Positions 9,503 through 18,490 of a stretch of DNA of 64,000 nt are shown piece by piece. Under the pieces are notes generated by a model. It was given only the letters and a program-made list of their open reading frames with translations, was not told the origin of the DNA and searched no databases. Position 1 is the first letter of the stretch, and each line of letters begins with the position of its first letter. A program made the translations under genes and the position numbers. The DNA is taken from NCBI RefSeq assembly GCF_031453675.1, contig NZ_JAVIZX010000001.1, positions 2,440,001 to 2,504,000 on the forward strand, read 5' to 3'. The DNA is from Paracidovorax wautersii (GTDB lineage Bacteria > Pseudomonadota > Gammaproteobacteria > Burkholderiales > Burkholderiaceae_C).

Positions 9503-10882
9503 TTACTGGCTGATCTCCAGCAGCACCACATGCCCTTGCGCGGCCGGCCAGGTCTGGCCTGTCACCCGCTCGCCGTTGAACTCGGCGGTGATCGCACGCT
9601 GCGGCCCGGCGGGCTTGACCTTGGCGGAGGACACCCCGGCACCGGCGGGCACGCCCGGAGGCGGTGCGCCGTCCAGCAGCATGCGGTCGCGGGCCGGGTC
9701 CAGGTAGCCGCGCGGGCGGGTGAAGGTGACGATGGCATCGGCCGTGCGGTCCGCGTCGGCGATGCGTTCGGCGCGCAGGTGGACCAGGTCGCTGCCGCGC
9801 GGGAAGCCGCTGCGGTAGATGTGCGTCGTGGCATAGCCCGGCGCGGAGAGAACGAATTCCACCGGCACGTTCGGCGCGACGGTGAGCGGCCCCCACACGC
9901 CGTCCGCGCCGACGGTGCGGCTGAGCAGCGGCGCGCCCGTGCGTGCGCCCGTCGCCGGGTCGGTCGTGAACACCTGCAGTTGCGCGCCGGGCAGCGGCAG
10001 GTTGTTGCTGAAGCTGCCGGAGGCGGGGTCGGTGGAACTCAGGCCGAGCCCCGTCACCTTGCCGTTGAGCACCACGGTGCTCTCGGCGGCGATGTCCGTG
10101 CGGGCGGGGGCTTCGCCGGTGATGAACCGGTAGGTGGCGTCGAAGGCCACGGGCGAGAACGAGGTCTCGCGGTGGTCGATGCGCGGGAACACCACGTTCT
10201 GGGCCCCCTTGAGTTCAGGCCCGGCCGCGGTCACGTTGGTGGGGGTGCCCGGCTGGCCGATCCACACGCCGTCCGGCTGGGCGAACTTGTCGTTACTGTC
10301 CGAGCGCACGGTCATCCAGCGCACCGGGCCGGCCACCTCGTCGCCGGCTGCGTTCTTGGGCGCGTTCAGCCGCGTGAGGAACGGGCCCGTGCCCGAGAAC
10401 TCGCTGCCTTCGCGGAAGCCGGGAATGGCCCACACGCCGTGGTTGGGCGTGCCGCCCAGGATGGCGTGGCTCACCGTGCGGTCGCCCCCGCCGTTCTGGA
10501 TGTAGTTGCGCACGGCATAGCCGCCACGCGAGTTCGCCACCAGCACGACCTGGCGGGCGCCCGTGGCCTGCAGCACCTTGTCCACCTCGGCCTTCAGATA
10601 GGCCATGTGCTCGGCCGTGGAGGTGCGGCCGGGCTGGGCCACGGTGTCGTCATCGCGGGCCAGCGGGTAGGGCACGTCGATGGCGTAGAGCCGGTCGCGC
10701 GGCCAGCCGTTGGACTCGAAGCGCCAGGCCGTGGTCTGCCACAGCGCCGCCGTATCGCCGTTGCCGTGCACGAAGACGATGGGCGGGCGCTCGGGCGCGC
10801 TGGAACCGCAGCCGGCCAGGACCAGGGACGTAGCGGCGGCAGCCATCAGCAACGACCGGCGCGGCAACAGGGAAGAATGCAT
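9503..10882 (-). CDS. Alpha/beta-hydrolase lipoprotein (esterase/lipase-like)
   Basis: A 459-residue exported protein. The N-terminus has RRSLLMAAAA and a lipobox LAGC near residue 25, so the mature protein is probably lipid-anchored. The hydrolase fold shows PIVFVHGNGD (oxyanion region, about residues 34-43) and VLVANSRGGYA, where the serine of NSRGG is the likely nucleophile; HGVW and DHRE histidines follow. About 200 C-terminal residues look like beta-rich accessory domains. The true substrate (lipid, polyester or other ester) cannot be told from sequence. It stands alone, convergent with dctM. Confidence 0.7.
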   Translation of the reverse strand: MHSSLLPRRSLLMAAAATSLVLAGCGSSAPERPPIVFVHGNGDTAALWQTTAWRFESNGWPRDRLYAIDVPYPLARDDDTVAQPGRTSTAEHMAYLKAEVDKVLQATGARQVVLVANSRGGYAVRNYIQNGGGDRTVSHAILGGTPNHGVWAIPGFREGSEFSGTGPFLTRLNAPKNAAGDEVAGPVRWMTVRSDSNDKFAQPDGVWIGQPGTPTNVTAAGPELKGAQNVVFPRIDHRETSFSPVAFDATYRFITGEAPARTDIAAESTVVLNGKVTGLGLSSTDPASGSFSNNLPLPGAQLQVFTTDPATGARTGAPLLSRTVGADGVWGPLTVAPNVPVEFVLSAPGYATTHIYRSGFPRGSDLVHLRAERIADADRTADAIVTFTRPRGYLDPARDRMLLDGAPPPGVPAGAGVSSAKVKPAGPQRAITAEFNGERVTGQTWPAAQGHVVLLEISQ

Positions 10883-11008
10883 GGAACGCTCCAGAGGGGG
10901 ACGAAAAGGCCAGGGCCGGAGGGTGCCATGCGGTTCATGACAGGACTGCGACGAAGTGCAACCCGGTGGCGTGCCGCGCAGCGCCGCACCGCGCTGTGAA
11001 CGGACGGC

Positions 11009-12124
11009 TCAGGCGAAGACCCCGGCCGTGTCCTGCATGCGTGCCGATACCTCGCCCAGGTGGTGCAGGGTGTCGCCGTAGGTCATCTCCAGCTGCGTGA
11101 GCTTCTTGAAGTAGTGGCTGCCGATGTATTCGTCGGTCACGCCGATGCCGCCGTGCAGCTGCACCGACTGCTGGCCCACGAAGCGCATGGACTGGCCCAA
11201 CTGGACCTTGGCGCGGGCCATGGCCCGGCGGCGCTCGGCGGGCTCTTCGTCCAGCTTGAGGCTGGCGTAGTAGCTCATGGACCGGGCCAGTTCCAGCTGC
11301 ATCTTCATGTCGGCCACGCGGTGGCGCAGGGCCTGGAAGCTGGCGATCGGCACGCCGAACTGCTTGCGCTGGTTCATGTATTCCACGGTGAGCGACACAG
11401 TCTGGTCCATCACCCCCACGGCCTCGGCGCAGACGGCGGCTATGCCGGTGTCCACGGCCAGTTCCAGTGCGGCCTGCCCGTCGGTGGTGACCAGGGTGGC
11501 CGGCGCGTTCTCCAGCGTCAGCTCGGCGGAGCGGGATTCGTCCTGCGTGCGGTAGCCGCGCGTGGTCACGCCGCTGGCGCTGCGTTCGACCAGGAACAGG
11601 GCCGTGCGGCCGTCCAGCTGGGCTGGCACCAGGAAGGCATCCGCCTGGTCGCCGGCGGGTACTATGCTTTTGGTAGCTGTAAGCGCATATCCTGATTGGG
11701 CTTGAGCCGCTTTTGCCTCGCAAACGTCCAGGCGGTAGCGCGCCTTGCGTTCCTGGTGCGCCAGCACCACCAGCGCTTCGCCGCTGGCGATGCGGGGCAG
11801 CCAGTCGGCCTGCACGGCCTCGGGGGCATGGCCGGCCAGCACGCGGCTGGCGATGAACGCCTGCGCCAGCGGCTCCAGCACGATGCCGCGGCCCAGCTCC
11901 TCCATGGCCACCATGGCGTCCACGGCGCCCTGGCCCAGGCCTCCGTGCGCCTCGGGCACGGTCAGCGCCGTGAGGCCCAGCTCGGCCAGTTCGCCATAGG
12001 CCGCCCGGTCGAAGCCGCCCGCCGCCACGATGCCCTTGCGGCGCTCGAATCCGTAGCCCTTCTCCACCCAGCGGCGTACCGCATCGCGCAACGATTGCTG
12101 ATCTTCAGAAAAATCGAAATCCAT
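11009..12124 (-). CDS. pimD: Acyl-CoA dehydrogenase, pimeloyl-CoA dehydrogenase small-subunit type
   Basis: FAD enzyme of 371 residues in the acyl-CoA dehydrogenase fold. It begins MDFDFSEDQQSLRDAVRRWV, contains GGLGQGAVDAMVAMEELGRG, and ends with the GGIGVTDEYIGSHYFKK region of the flavin domain. Pairing with the larger dehydrogenase just upstream fits the PimC/PimD heterodimer that oxidises dicarboxylyl-CoA or other acyl-CoA in beta-oxidation; the exact substrate is inferred. The ATG at 12124 matches the family start. Oddity: residues around DVCEAKAAQAQSGYALTATKS are encoded by a copy of the dispersed palindromic repeat. Confidence 0.75.
   Translation of the reverse strand: MDFDFSEDQQSLRDAVRRWVEKGYGFERRKGIVAAGGFDRAAYGELAELGLTALTVPEAHGGLGQGAVDAMVAMEELGRGIVLEPLAQAFIASRVLAGHAPEAVQADWLPRIASGEALVVLAHQERKARYRLDVCEAKAAQAQSGYALTATKSIVPAGDQADAFLVPAQLDGRTALFLVERSASGVTTRGYRTQDESRSAELTLENAPATLVTTDGQAALELAVDTGIAAVCAEAVGVMDQTVSLTVEYMNQRKQFGVPIASFQALRHRVADMKMQLELARSMSYYASLKLDEEPAERRRAMARAKVQLGQSMRFVGQQSVQLHGGIGVTDEYIGSHYFKKLTQLEMTYGDTLHHLGEVSARMQDTAGVFA
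11658..11716 (+). repeat. Dispersed palindromic repeat, copy inside the pimD-like gene
   Basis: Contains TACTATGCTTTTGGTAGCTG, then TAAGCGCATATCCTG and CTTGAGCCGCTTTT, the layout of the other copies. It lies in frame in the acyl-CoA dehydrogenase gene (which runs on the minus strand) and adds alanine-rich codons in the middle domain. Confidence 0.65.
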
Positions 12125-12275
12125 GTCATGTCTCCAAAAGTTGGTCAGGGCAGGGCGCTTGTGCGCCCCCCCACAAAGATCAGCGAAGCTCTGACTGGAA
12201 CCCCCTCGCGGAGGGGGCAAGGGGGAGCGGTGCGTTTCGCGTCAGCGAAAGATCGTCGCCACCCCGAAAACCCAA

Positions 12276-13457
12276 TCAACCCAGAACGGTTTGAGCGACG
12301 ATATTTCGCTGCACCTCGTTGCTGCCCCCGTAGATGGTGGTCTTGCGCAGGTTGAAGTACGTCGAAGCCAGCGGCGCATTGGCCGTCACGCCGCCGGGGA
12401 AGTCGCCCTGCCAGCCGGCTTCCATGGCTTCTTCGATGAAGGGCAGGCTGAAGGGGCCGGCGGCCAGCATCATCAGCTCGGCGTAGCGCTGCTGGATCTC
12501 GCTGCCGCGGATCTTGAGCAGGCCGGCGATATCGAGCGAGTTCTTGCCCGACTTCTCGGCCGACAGCACGCGCAGCACCAGCATCTCCAGCGCGACGATG
12601 TCCACCTCCAGCTGCGCGATCTGGTCGCGAAAGCGCTGGTCGTCCCACACGCCTTCGGCCTTGGCGATGCGCTTGAGGCGCTCCAGCTCGCGCTTGCTGC
12701 GGTTCACGTCGGCGATGTTGGTGCGCTCGTGGCTGAGCAGGTGCTTGGCGTAGGTCCAGCCCTTGTTCTCTTCGCCGATCAGGTTCTCGGCGGGCACTTC
12801 GACGTTGTCGAAGAACACTTCGTTGACCTCGCACTCGCCATCCAGCAGCTTGATCGGGCGCACGGTGACGCCCTGGGACTTCATGTCCACCAGCAGGAAG
12901 GAAATGCCCGTCTGCGGTTTGCCCTCGGTACTGGTGCGCACCAGATTGAACATCCAGTCGCCGTGCTGGCCCAGCGTCGTCCAGGTCTTCTGGCCGTTGA
13001 CGATGTATTTGTCGCCCACGCGCTCGGCGCGGGTCTTGACCGAGGCGAGGTCCGATCCCGAGCCCGGCTCGCTGTAGCCCTGGCTCCACCACACTTCGCC
13101 ACTGGCGATGCCGGGCAGAAAGCGCTTTTGCTGCTCGGCATTGCCGAAAGCCATGATCACCGGGGCCACCATCACCGGGCCGAAGGGCACGATGCGGGGC
13201 GCGCCAGCCAGCGCGCACTCTTCCTCGAACAAATGCTTTTGCACGGCGGTCCAGCCGGGGCCGCCGAACTCCTTGGGCCAGCCGAAGCCCAGCCAGCCCT
13301 TCTTGCCCAGGATCTTGGCCCAGCCCTGCAGGTCGTCACGCGTCAGGCGCAGGGCGTTGTGCACCTTGTGCGAAATCTCCTGGGGCAGATGGGCGTGAAC
13401 CCAGGCGCGAATTTCTTCGCGGAAGGCCTGCTCTTCGGGGGTGAATGCGAGATCCAT
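12276..13457 (-). CDS. pimC: Acyl-CoA dehydrogenase, pimeloyl-CoA dehydrogenase large-subunit type
   Basis: A 393-residue acyl-CoA dehydrogenase starting MDLAFTPEEQAFREEIRAWV. The flavin/substrate signature QGYSEPGSGSDLASVKTRA lies near residues 130-148 and NGQKTWTT near 158. The C-terminal TTIYGGSNEVQRNIV has glycine where many family members carry the catalytic glutamate (YEG), as is usual for this FadE-like large-subunit group. About 150 bases separate it from the pimD-like gene downstream; together they likely form one two-subunit enzyme. The intergenic space contains a CCCCCTC/GAGGGGG hairpin (12201-12217). Confidence 0.78.
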   Translation of the reverse strand: MDLAFTPEEQAFREEIRAWVHAHLPQEISHKVHNALRLTRDDLQGWAKILGKKGWLGFGWPKEFGGPGWTAVQKHLFEEECALAGAPRIVPFGPVMVAPVIMAFGNAEQQKRFLPGIASGEVWWSQGYSEPGSGSDLASVKTRAERVGDKYIVNGQKTWTTLGQHGDWMFNLVRTSTEGKPQTGISFLLVDMKSQGVTVRPIKLLDGECEVNEVFFDNVEVPAENLIGEENKGWTYAKHLLSHERTNIADVNRSKRELERLKRIAKAEGVWDDQRFRDQIAQLEVDIVALEMLVLRVLSAEKSGKNSLDIAGLLKIRGSEIQQRYAELMMLAAGPFSLPFIEEAMEAGWQGDFPGGVTANAPLASTYFNLRKTTIYGGSNEVQRNIVAQTVLG

Positions 13458-13523
13458 GCGGCGTGTCTCCTCAATGCTTTCGGGGTGTCGAAGCGATCCC
13501 GCGTTGTAGCACGGTCGTTCTTT

Positions 13524-14240
13524 TTATTCCTGTCCGGGCGGTGACACGGGCGGTGCCTCCGGCGCCTCGATGCCCAGTTCCTGGCACAGGCGCTGCACGG
13601 TGGCGCGCAGCTGGTCCACCTCGGCCTCCAGCGCGGCCACGCGAGCGCCGAGCGCCGGGCTGGCGGCACCGTCGGCGACGGCCGAGCCCGCAGAGCCCGC
13701 GCTGGCGAGGGCCGCCACATCCACCGGGCCGCACAGCAGGTGGGCCCAGCGCGGCTCGCGGGCGCCGGGCGCGCGCGGCAGCAGCACGACCAGCGGGCCG
13801 CCTTTTTCCTCGCTGCGCTCGGCCAGCTCGTTCAGAAAGCCTTCCACGGACGAGATGTCCGCAAAGCGGTGCCAGCGCTCGGCATTGATGCGCAGCTCGC
13901 CCGCGGTCTGCGGGCCGCGCAGCATCAGCAGCGACAGCAGCACGGCGGACTGGTCGGGCACGCCCACGCCGCGCGGAAAGTTGTGCTCGAAGCGCGTGGC
14001 CCGGTTGCCGCCGATCTCCACCGACAGGCTGCGCTGGCGCAGGCCGTCCAGCGCTTCCTGCGCCTCGGCGTCGGTGATCTGCATGACCGGGTCGCGGCTG
14101 CTCTTCTGGTTGCAGCCGGTGACGACGGAGTTCAGCGTCAGCGGATAGCTGTCGGGCACGGTGCGCGACTTTTCCATCAGCGTGGCGAGCACGCGGGCTT
14201 CCGTGGCGGTCAGGGGGCGGGTGCGGGGATCGAAGGACAT
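13524..14240 (-). CDS. yceH: YceH/DUF480 family protein
   Basis: A 238-residue cytoplasmic protein of the UPF0502 family, with two winged-helix-like units: [20 protein letters not shown] at the start, the [16 protein letters not shown] motif near residue 42 and [14 protein letters not shown] near 110. The C-terminus (about 190-225) is a short coiled coil typical of the family. The function is not known; a DNA- or protein-binding role is inferred from the fold. The start at 14240 is only 24 bases from the divergent purN start, so the two share one promoter region. Confidence 0.85.
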   Translation of the reverse strand: MSFDPRTRPLTATEARVLATLMEKSRTVPDSYPLTLNSVVTGCNQKSSRDPVMQITDAEAQEALDGLRQRSLSVEIGGNRATRFEHNFPRGVGVPDQSAVLLSLLMLRGPQTAGELRINAERWHRFADISSVEGFLNELAERSEEKGGPLVVLLPRAPGAREPRWAHLLCGPVDVAALASAGSAGSAVADGAASPALGARVAALEAEVDQLRATVQRLCQELGIEAPEAPPVSPPGQE

Positions 14241-14264
14241 GGCGGCTGGGATAATTGCGGGCAA

Positions 14265-14843
14265 ATGAAGAACATCGTGATTTTGATCTCGGGCGGTGGC
14301 TCCAACATGGCAGCCATCGTGCAGGCAGCCCGGCAGCAGGATTGGGAGGGGCGCCACGGCGTGCGCGTGGCGGCCGTGCTCAGCAACCGCGAGAGCGCGC
14401 AGGGCCTGGCCTTCGCCCGCAGCCAGGGCATCGCCACCCAGGCCATCGACCACCGGACGCATGCCACGCGTGAGGACTTCGACACCGCGCTGGCCGCCGC
14501 CATCGATGCGCATCAGCCGGCGCTGGTGGTGCTGGCCGGCTTCATGCGCATCCTGACCGAGGGCTTCGTGGCGCACTACGCCGGGCGGCTGGTCAACATC
14601 CATCCCTCGCTGCTGCCCGCCTTTCCGGGGCTGAACACGCACCAGCGCGCCATCGACGCGGGCTGCAAGGTGGCCGGCTGCACCGTCCACCAGGTGACGG
14701 CCGACCTGGACGCCGGGCCCATCGTGGCCCAGGGCGTGGTGCCGGTGCTGGCGGGCGACACGGCCGAGACGCTGGCCGCCCGGGTGCTGGCCCAGGAGCA
14801 TGCCATCTATCCGGCAGCGGTACTCGGTATGCTTCAAAAATAA
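14265..14843 (+). CDS. purN: Phosphoribosylglycinamide formyltransferase
   Basis: Transfers a formyl group from 10-formyl-tetrahydrofolate to GAR in purine synthesis. The 192-residue protein starts [20 protein letters not shown]. It has the catalytic asparagine and histidine in [17 protein letters not shown] (about residues 107-123) and the catalytic aspartate region [16 protein letters not shown] (about 135-150). A GATAAT box at 14250-14255 would put the RNA start about 3 bases before the ATG, so the mRNA may be leaderless. The stop codon lies at the edge of a dispersed repeat copy. Confidence 0.96.
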   Translation: MKNIVILISGGGSNMAAIVQAARQQDWEGRHGVRVAAVLSNRESAQGLAFARSQGIATQAIDHRTHATREDFDTALAAAIDAHQPALVVLAGFMRILTEGFVAHYAGRLVNIHPSLLPAFPGLNTHQRAIDAGCKVAGCTVHQVTADLDAGPIVAQGVVPVLAGDTAETLAARVLAQEHAIYPAAVLGMLQK

Positions 14844-14892
14844 TAGCTAGAAGCGCTTGATATCAGGGCGCTGGCGGGCTATTTGATTCACA
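14830..14892 (+). repeat. Dispersed palindromic repeat between purN and DUF1653 gene
   Basis: Contains TAATAGCTAGAAGCGCTTGA and AGGGCGCTGGCGGGCTATTT. It provides the last codons and stop of purN on one strand and the last codons and stop of the convergent DUF1653 gene on the other, so it may also serve as a terminator. Confidence 0.75.
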
Positions 14893-15123
14893 TTTCTCGA
14901 AGCGCGGCCGCCACTGGCCGTCAATGAGCACCTGTTCCTCGAACATGGCTGCGGGGCGCACCCACAGCTCGCGCCGGCCATACAGGGCGCGGTAGAGCGT
15001 CAACGGCTCCAGGGTCTCGCTGTGGCGGGCCATGCCGACGACCTCGTACAGCAGGCCCTTGTAGTGGCGGTACAACCCCGGCGGGGTTGGGTTCAGGGGC
15101 GGCAGGTCGTGGTCGTCGTTCAT
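14863..15123 (-). CDS. DUF1653 domain protein
   Basis: A small (86-residue) cytoplasmic protein. The DUF1653 pattern is clear: GLYRHYKGLLYEVVGMARHS at about residues 15-34, then YRALYGRRELWVRPAAMFEE. The function of the family is unknown; the compact SH3-like fold is inferred. The start at 15123 gives MNDDHDLPPL; longer in-frame starts add unlikely cysteine-rich sequence. The last nine residues (CESNSPPAP) and the stop come from the repeat copy shared with purN. Confidence 0.82.
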   Translation of the reverse strand: MNDDHDLPPLNPTPPGLYRHYKGLLYEVVGMARHSETLEPLTLYRALYGRRELWVRPAAMFEEQVLIDGQWRPRFEKCESNSPPAP

Positions 15124-15193
15124 GGGTAGGATGCGGTCGGGGCGCGCCGGAGCGCGAGAAAAACAGACACAACAAGCACAGCGGGGAGCGAGG

Positions 15194-17045
15194 ATGGACC
15201 AGGCCGATTTCGTGCACATGGTGCGCATGAGCGAGCATGCCAGCGCAGACGACAGCCGTGCTTACCGCCGCAGTGTCGCCGCATTTGCGGCGCTGGGCTA
15301 CGCGTGGGTCCTCGGCTGCATGCTTCTGGCCGTGGGCGCGCTGTGGTGGGTGGTCCCCCAATTGCTGCACGGGCGTTTCCGGTGGGCCATGGGCTGGATG
15401 CTGCTGGCGGCCGGTGGCCTGCTGTGGGCCTGCGCTCGGGCACTGTGGGTGCGTCTGGACGCTCCGGAAGGCGTCGAGATCACCGCAGAGCAGGCGCCGG
15501 CGCTGTTCGAGGCCCTGGAGCGCATCCGCAAAAAGGTCAAAGGGCCGGCCATTCACCACGTGTACGTGGACGGCGAGTTCAACGCCAGCATCCGCCAGCT
15601 GCCGCGCTACGGCCTGTTCGGTGGCGCCGTCAACCAGCTCACCGTGGGGCTGCCGCTGGCCATGGCGCTGGACAAGCCCCGCCTGCTGGCGGTGCTGGCC
15701 CACGAATACGGCCACCTGCGCGGCGACCATGGCCGCTTCGCCGCCTGGATCTACCGCACCCGGCTGAGCTGGCTGCGCCTGCACGAGCGCTTCAGCGACG
15801 ACGCGGGGCCGGTGGCCGTGGCCACGCAGGCCTTCCTGGACTGGTACTTCCCCCGCTTCGCGGCCAAGACCTTCGCCCTGGCGCGCCAGGACGAGTACGA
15901 GGCCGACCGCATTGCCGCACGCCTGCTGGGCGCCGAGGTCGCCGCGGCGGCGCTGACGGAAATCGAGGTGAAGGGCGCGTGGCTGGGCGATGCCTTCTGG
16001 GCGCAGCACTGGCGCGCTGCAGCCGCCCAGCCCCTGCCCGTGGGCCCCTACACCGCCATGCGCTCGCTGCTGGCCTTGCCGCCCGAGCCCCGCTTCGCCC
16101 AGGACGCCCTGCGCCAGGCCCTGCAGCGCATCAGCAGCGTGGACGACACCCACCCGGTCCTGCGCGACCGGGTGGAAGCCCTCACGGGCGGCCGGCCGGC
16201 GCTTCCGGCGTGGTCGCAGCGCAGCGCGCTGTCCATGCTCGGACCACAGGTGCCGCAGTGGCTGGCCCAGTTCGACCGGCTGTGGTGCCAGGAGAACGCC
16301 AGCGCCTGGAAGCGGCACCACGCCTGGCTGGGCCGGGTGCGTGAGCGGGCCGAAGCCCTGCAGCAAAGCCTCGCCCGCCACAACGCGCAGGAGACGGTCG
16401 AGCTGGCCGGCTTGCTGCGGCAACTGGACCCCGCCGCCCCGGTGCGCGCCCTGTACGAGCAGGCCCTGCAGCGCAGCGAAGACCATGCGGACGCACTGCA
16501 GGGGCTGGTGGAAAGCCTGCCGGGCGACGCCTGGGCCGAGCGCCTGCAGCACCTTGAGCGACTGTGGCAGACCGCCCCGGCGCATCGCTGGTGGGCGGCC
16601 CGCGCGGCCGTGGATGGACTGGAGACCGCGCGCGCGGGCAGGGACCACGATGCCGAAGGCCTCAAGCAATGGCGGGAGCGGCTGCGGCTGGCCGATGCGT
16701 TTGAAAAGCGCGCCTGGGAGGAGCTGACGGAGCCGCCTTACTTCAGCCGGGTGGCGCGCCATGACCTCACGCCCTTCGAGCTGGGCGAGGTGCAGGCCGA
16801 GCTGGCCCAGTGCGAGGGCGTCGCGCGCTGCTGGCTGGTTTGCAAGCAGCTGCAAGAGTTCGCGCAGCGGCGTGCCTATCTGGTGTTCCTGGAACTGCCG
16901 GGCATGGACGACGGCGACCGCTATGCCCTGTGCCGCCGGCTGGAGCGCCGGCTCAGCCTGCCCGGCCCTGGCGCTATGGGCTGGCGAATCGCCCACATTG
17001 GCAGAGATCCGGCGCAGCGCCTTCGAGCCGGTCTTCGCACGCTAG
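15194..17045 (+). CDS. M48 family metalloprotease, frameshifted near its 3' end
   Basis: Membrane-associated zinc peptidase. Two hydrophobic segments lie near residues 33-55 and 62-85. The catalytic zinc motif is HEYGH (in LAVLAHEYGHLRGDHG, about residue 172) with the third ligand in ARQDEYEADRIAARLLG (about 235). The last 300 residues are a helical, repeat-like region. Oddity: the original reading frame continues past the gene and runs into the rsmB-like gene with no stop. In the +1 frame the sequence after about 16970 reads LWAGESPTLAEIRRSAFEPV and stops at TAG 17043-17045, which looks like the natural end. One extra base near 16962-16982 explains this. Taken literally, one 1053-residue fusion would run from 15194 to 18355. 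Start: ATG 15194 with GGGAG upstream. Confidence 0.72.
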
Positions 17046-17080
17046 CCGCCCGGACGGAGCGGCAGTGGGACAATCGGGGC

Positions 17081-18355
17081 ATGCACCCGAAAGCCCTTCT
17101 GGATGCCTGTGCGGAACTCGTCAGGCTGACCCTTCCCTTTGAACACCCGGCAGACGCCGTGGTGTCCCGCTATTTCCGAGACAACCGCTCCCTGGGCCCG
17201 CGCGAGCGCGCCACCCTGGCGGAGACGGTCTACACCGTGCTGCGCAAGAAGCTGCTGTTCGAGCAACTGGCCCGCTCCGGCAGCGGCCCCAAGGAGCGCC
17301 GGCTGGCGATCCTGGGCTTCCACGGTCCGCGCGACTTCCTCAAGAGCGCCCTGAACGACCAGGAAAGGACGTGGATCGACCAGTGCGACGCCGTCCAGCC
17401 CGACGAACTGATGGAGCCCCACCGGCACAACCTGCCCGACTGGCTGGTGCCTCTGCTCAAGGAGCAGCTGGGCGAGGGCTTCTGGCCCCTGGCCGCAAGC
17501 CTCATGCAGCCCGCCCCGCTGGACCTGCGCGTGAATGCGCTCAAGGACAAGCGCGCCGATGTGCAGAAGGAACTGGCCCAGGCCGGCATCCCCGCGGTGG
17601 CGACGCCGTACTCGCCCTGGGGGCTGCGCATCGACGCCAAGCCCGCCCTGACCAAGCTGCCGGCGTTCACGCGCGGCGCCATCGAGGTGCAGGACGAGGG
17701 CTCGCAGCTGCTGGCCCTGCTGCTGGACGCCAAGCGCGGCGAGATGGTGGTGGACTTCTGCGCCGGCGCCGGCGGCAAGACGCTGGCCATCGGTGCGGGC
17801 ATGCGCAGCACGGGGCGGCTGTACGCGTTCGACGTGTCGGCCCACCGCCTGGAAGCGCTCAAGCCGCGTCTGGCGCGCAGCGGGCTGTCGAACGTGCATC
17901 CCGCCGCCATTGCGCACGAGCGCGATGACCGTGTGAAGCGATTGACCGGCAAGATCGACCGCGTGCTGGTCGATGCGCCCTGTTCGGGCCTGGGCACGCT
18001 GCGGCGCAACCCGGACCTGAAGTGGCGGCAGTCCGCAAAGGCGTTGGAAGAGCTGCAGGGCAAGCAGACGGCCATCCTGGCCAGTGCCGCACGCCTGGTC
18101 AAGCCGGGCGGCCGGCTGGTGTACGCCACCTGCAGCATCCTGCGGCAGGAGAACGAGGGCATTGCCGAGGCCTTCGGGGCGGCGCACCCCGACTTCGAGG
18201 CACTGGACGCCGGCGAGCTGCTGACCCAGCTGAAGGTGGACGGCGCAGCCGCGCTGTGCAGCGGCGGTGCCGCCGGCTCTGGATATTTGCGCCTGTGGCC
18301 CCATCTGCACCAGACCGACGGCTTCTTCGCCGCGGTGTGGACGCGCAAGCGCTGA
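17081..18355 (+). CDS. RsmB/NOP-type RNA (cytosine-5) methyltransferase
   Basis: SAM-dependent methyltransferase of the NOL1/NOP2/Sun family, 424 residues from MHPKALLDAC. The SAM site is VVDFCAGAGGKTLAIGAG (about residues 223-240). The two catalytic cysteines are in DAPCSGLGTLRRNPDLKW (about 297-314) and YATCSILRQEN (about 346-356). It methylates a cytosine in RNA, most likely 16S rRNA as RsmB does; the exact site is inferred. ATG 17081 lies 6 bases after GACAAT (17069-17074), so the mRNA may be leaderless. The frame is also open upstream into the M48 gene, apparently through a frameshift there. Confidence 0.87.
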   Translation: MHPKALLDACAELVRLTLPFEHPADAVVSRYFRDNRSLGPRERATLAETVYTVLRKKLLFEQLARSGSGPKERRLAILGFHGPRDFLKSALNDQERTWIDQCDAVQPDELMEPHRHNLPDWLVPLLKEQLGEGFWPLAASLMQPAPLDLRVNALKDKRADVQKELAQAGIPAVATPYSPWGLRIDAKPALTKLPAFTRGAIEVQDEGSQLLALLLDAKRGEMVVDFCAGAGGKTLAIGAGMRSTGRLYAFDVSAHRLEALKPRLARSGLSNVHPAAIAHERDDRVKRLTGKIDRVLVDAPCSGLGTLRRNPDLKWRQSAKALEELQGKQTAILASAARLVKPGGRLVYATCSILRQENEGIAEAFGAAHPDFEALDAGELLTQLKVDGAAALCSGGAAGSGYLRLWPHLHQTDGFFAAVWTRKR

Positions 18356-18490
18356 CCTGCCGCCTGCGCGCTGGTTTCCCTGTGCCGGTGCGGGTTATCG
18401 CTCCCGCGGCCGGTCCCTGTTTCCTTTAATCTGCCCTGGCGTTCCGGTGGTGGACGTTTTTCCCTTGGCGGATGGATGGAGTAGTTGCCT

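Noticed and set aside
7468-9531. A 687-codon minus-strand frame opposite the TRAP permeases
   Set aside because: Low-complexity His/Asp/Arg sequence that is an exact antisense of dctQ and dctM; no support as a gene.
14921-16996. A 691-codon minus-strand frame opposite the M48 gene
   Set aside because: Antisense shadow; the plus strand carries the clear HEYGH protease.
15194-18355. A genuine M48-RsmB fusion protein
   Set aside because: The +1 frame holds a natural-looking M48 end with a stop 35 bases before a good methyltransferase start, so a frameshift is the simpler reading.
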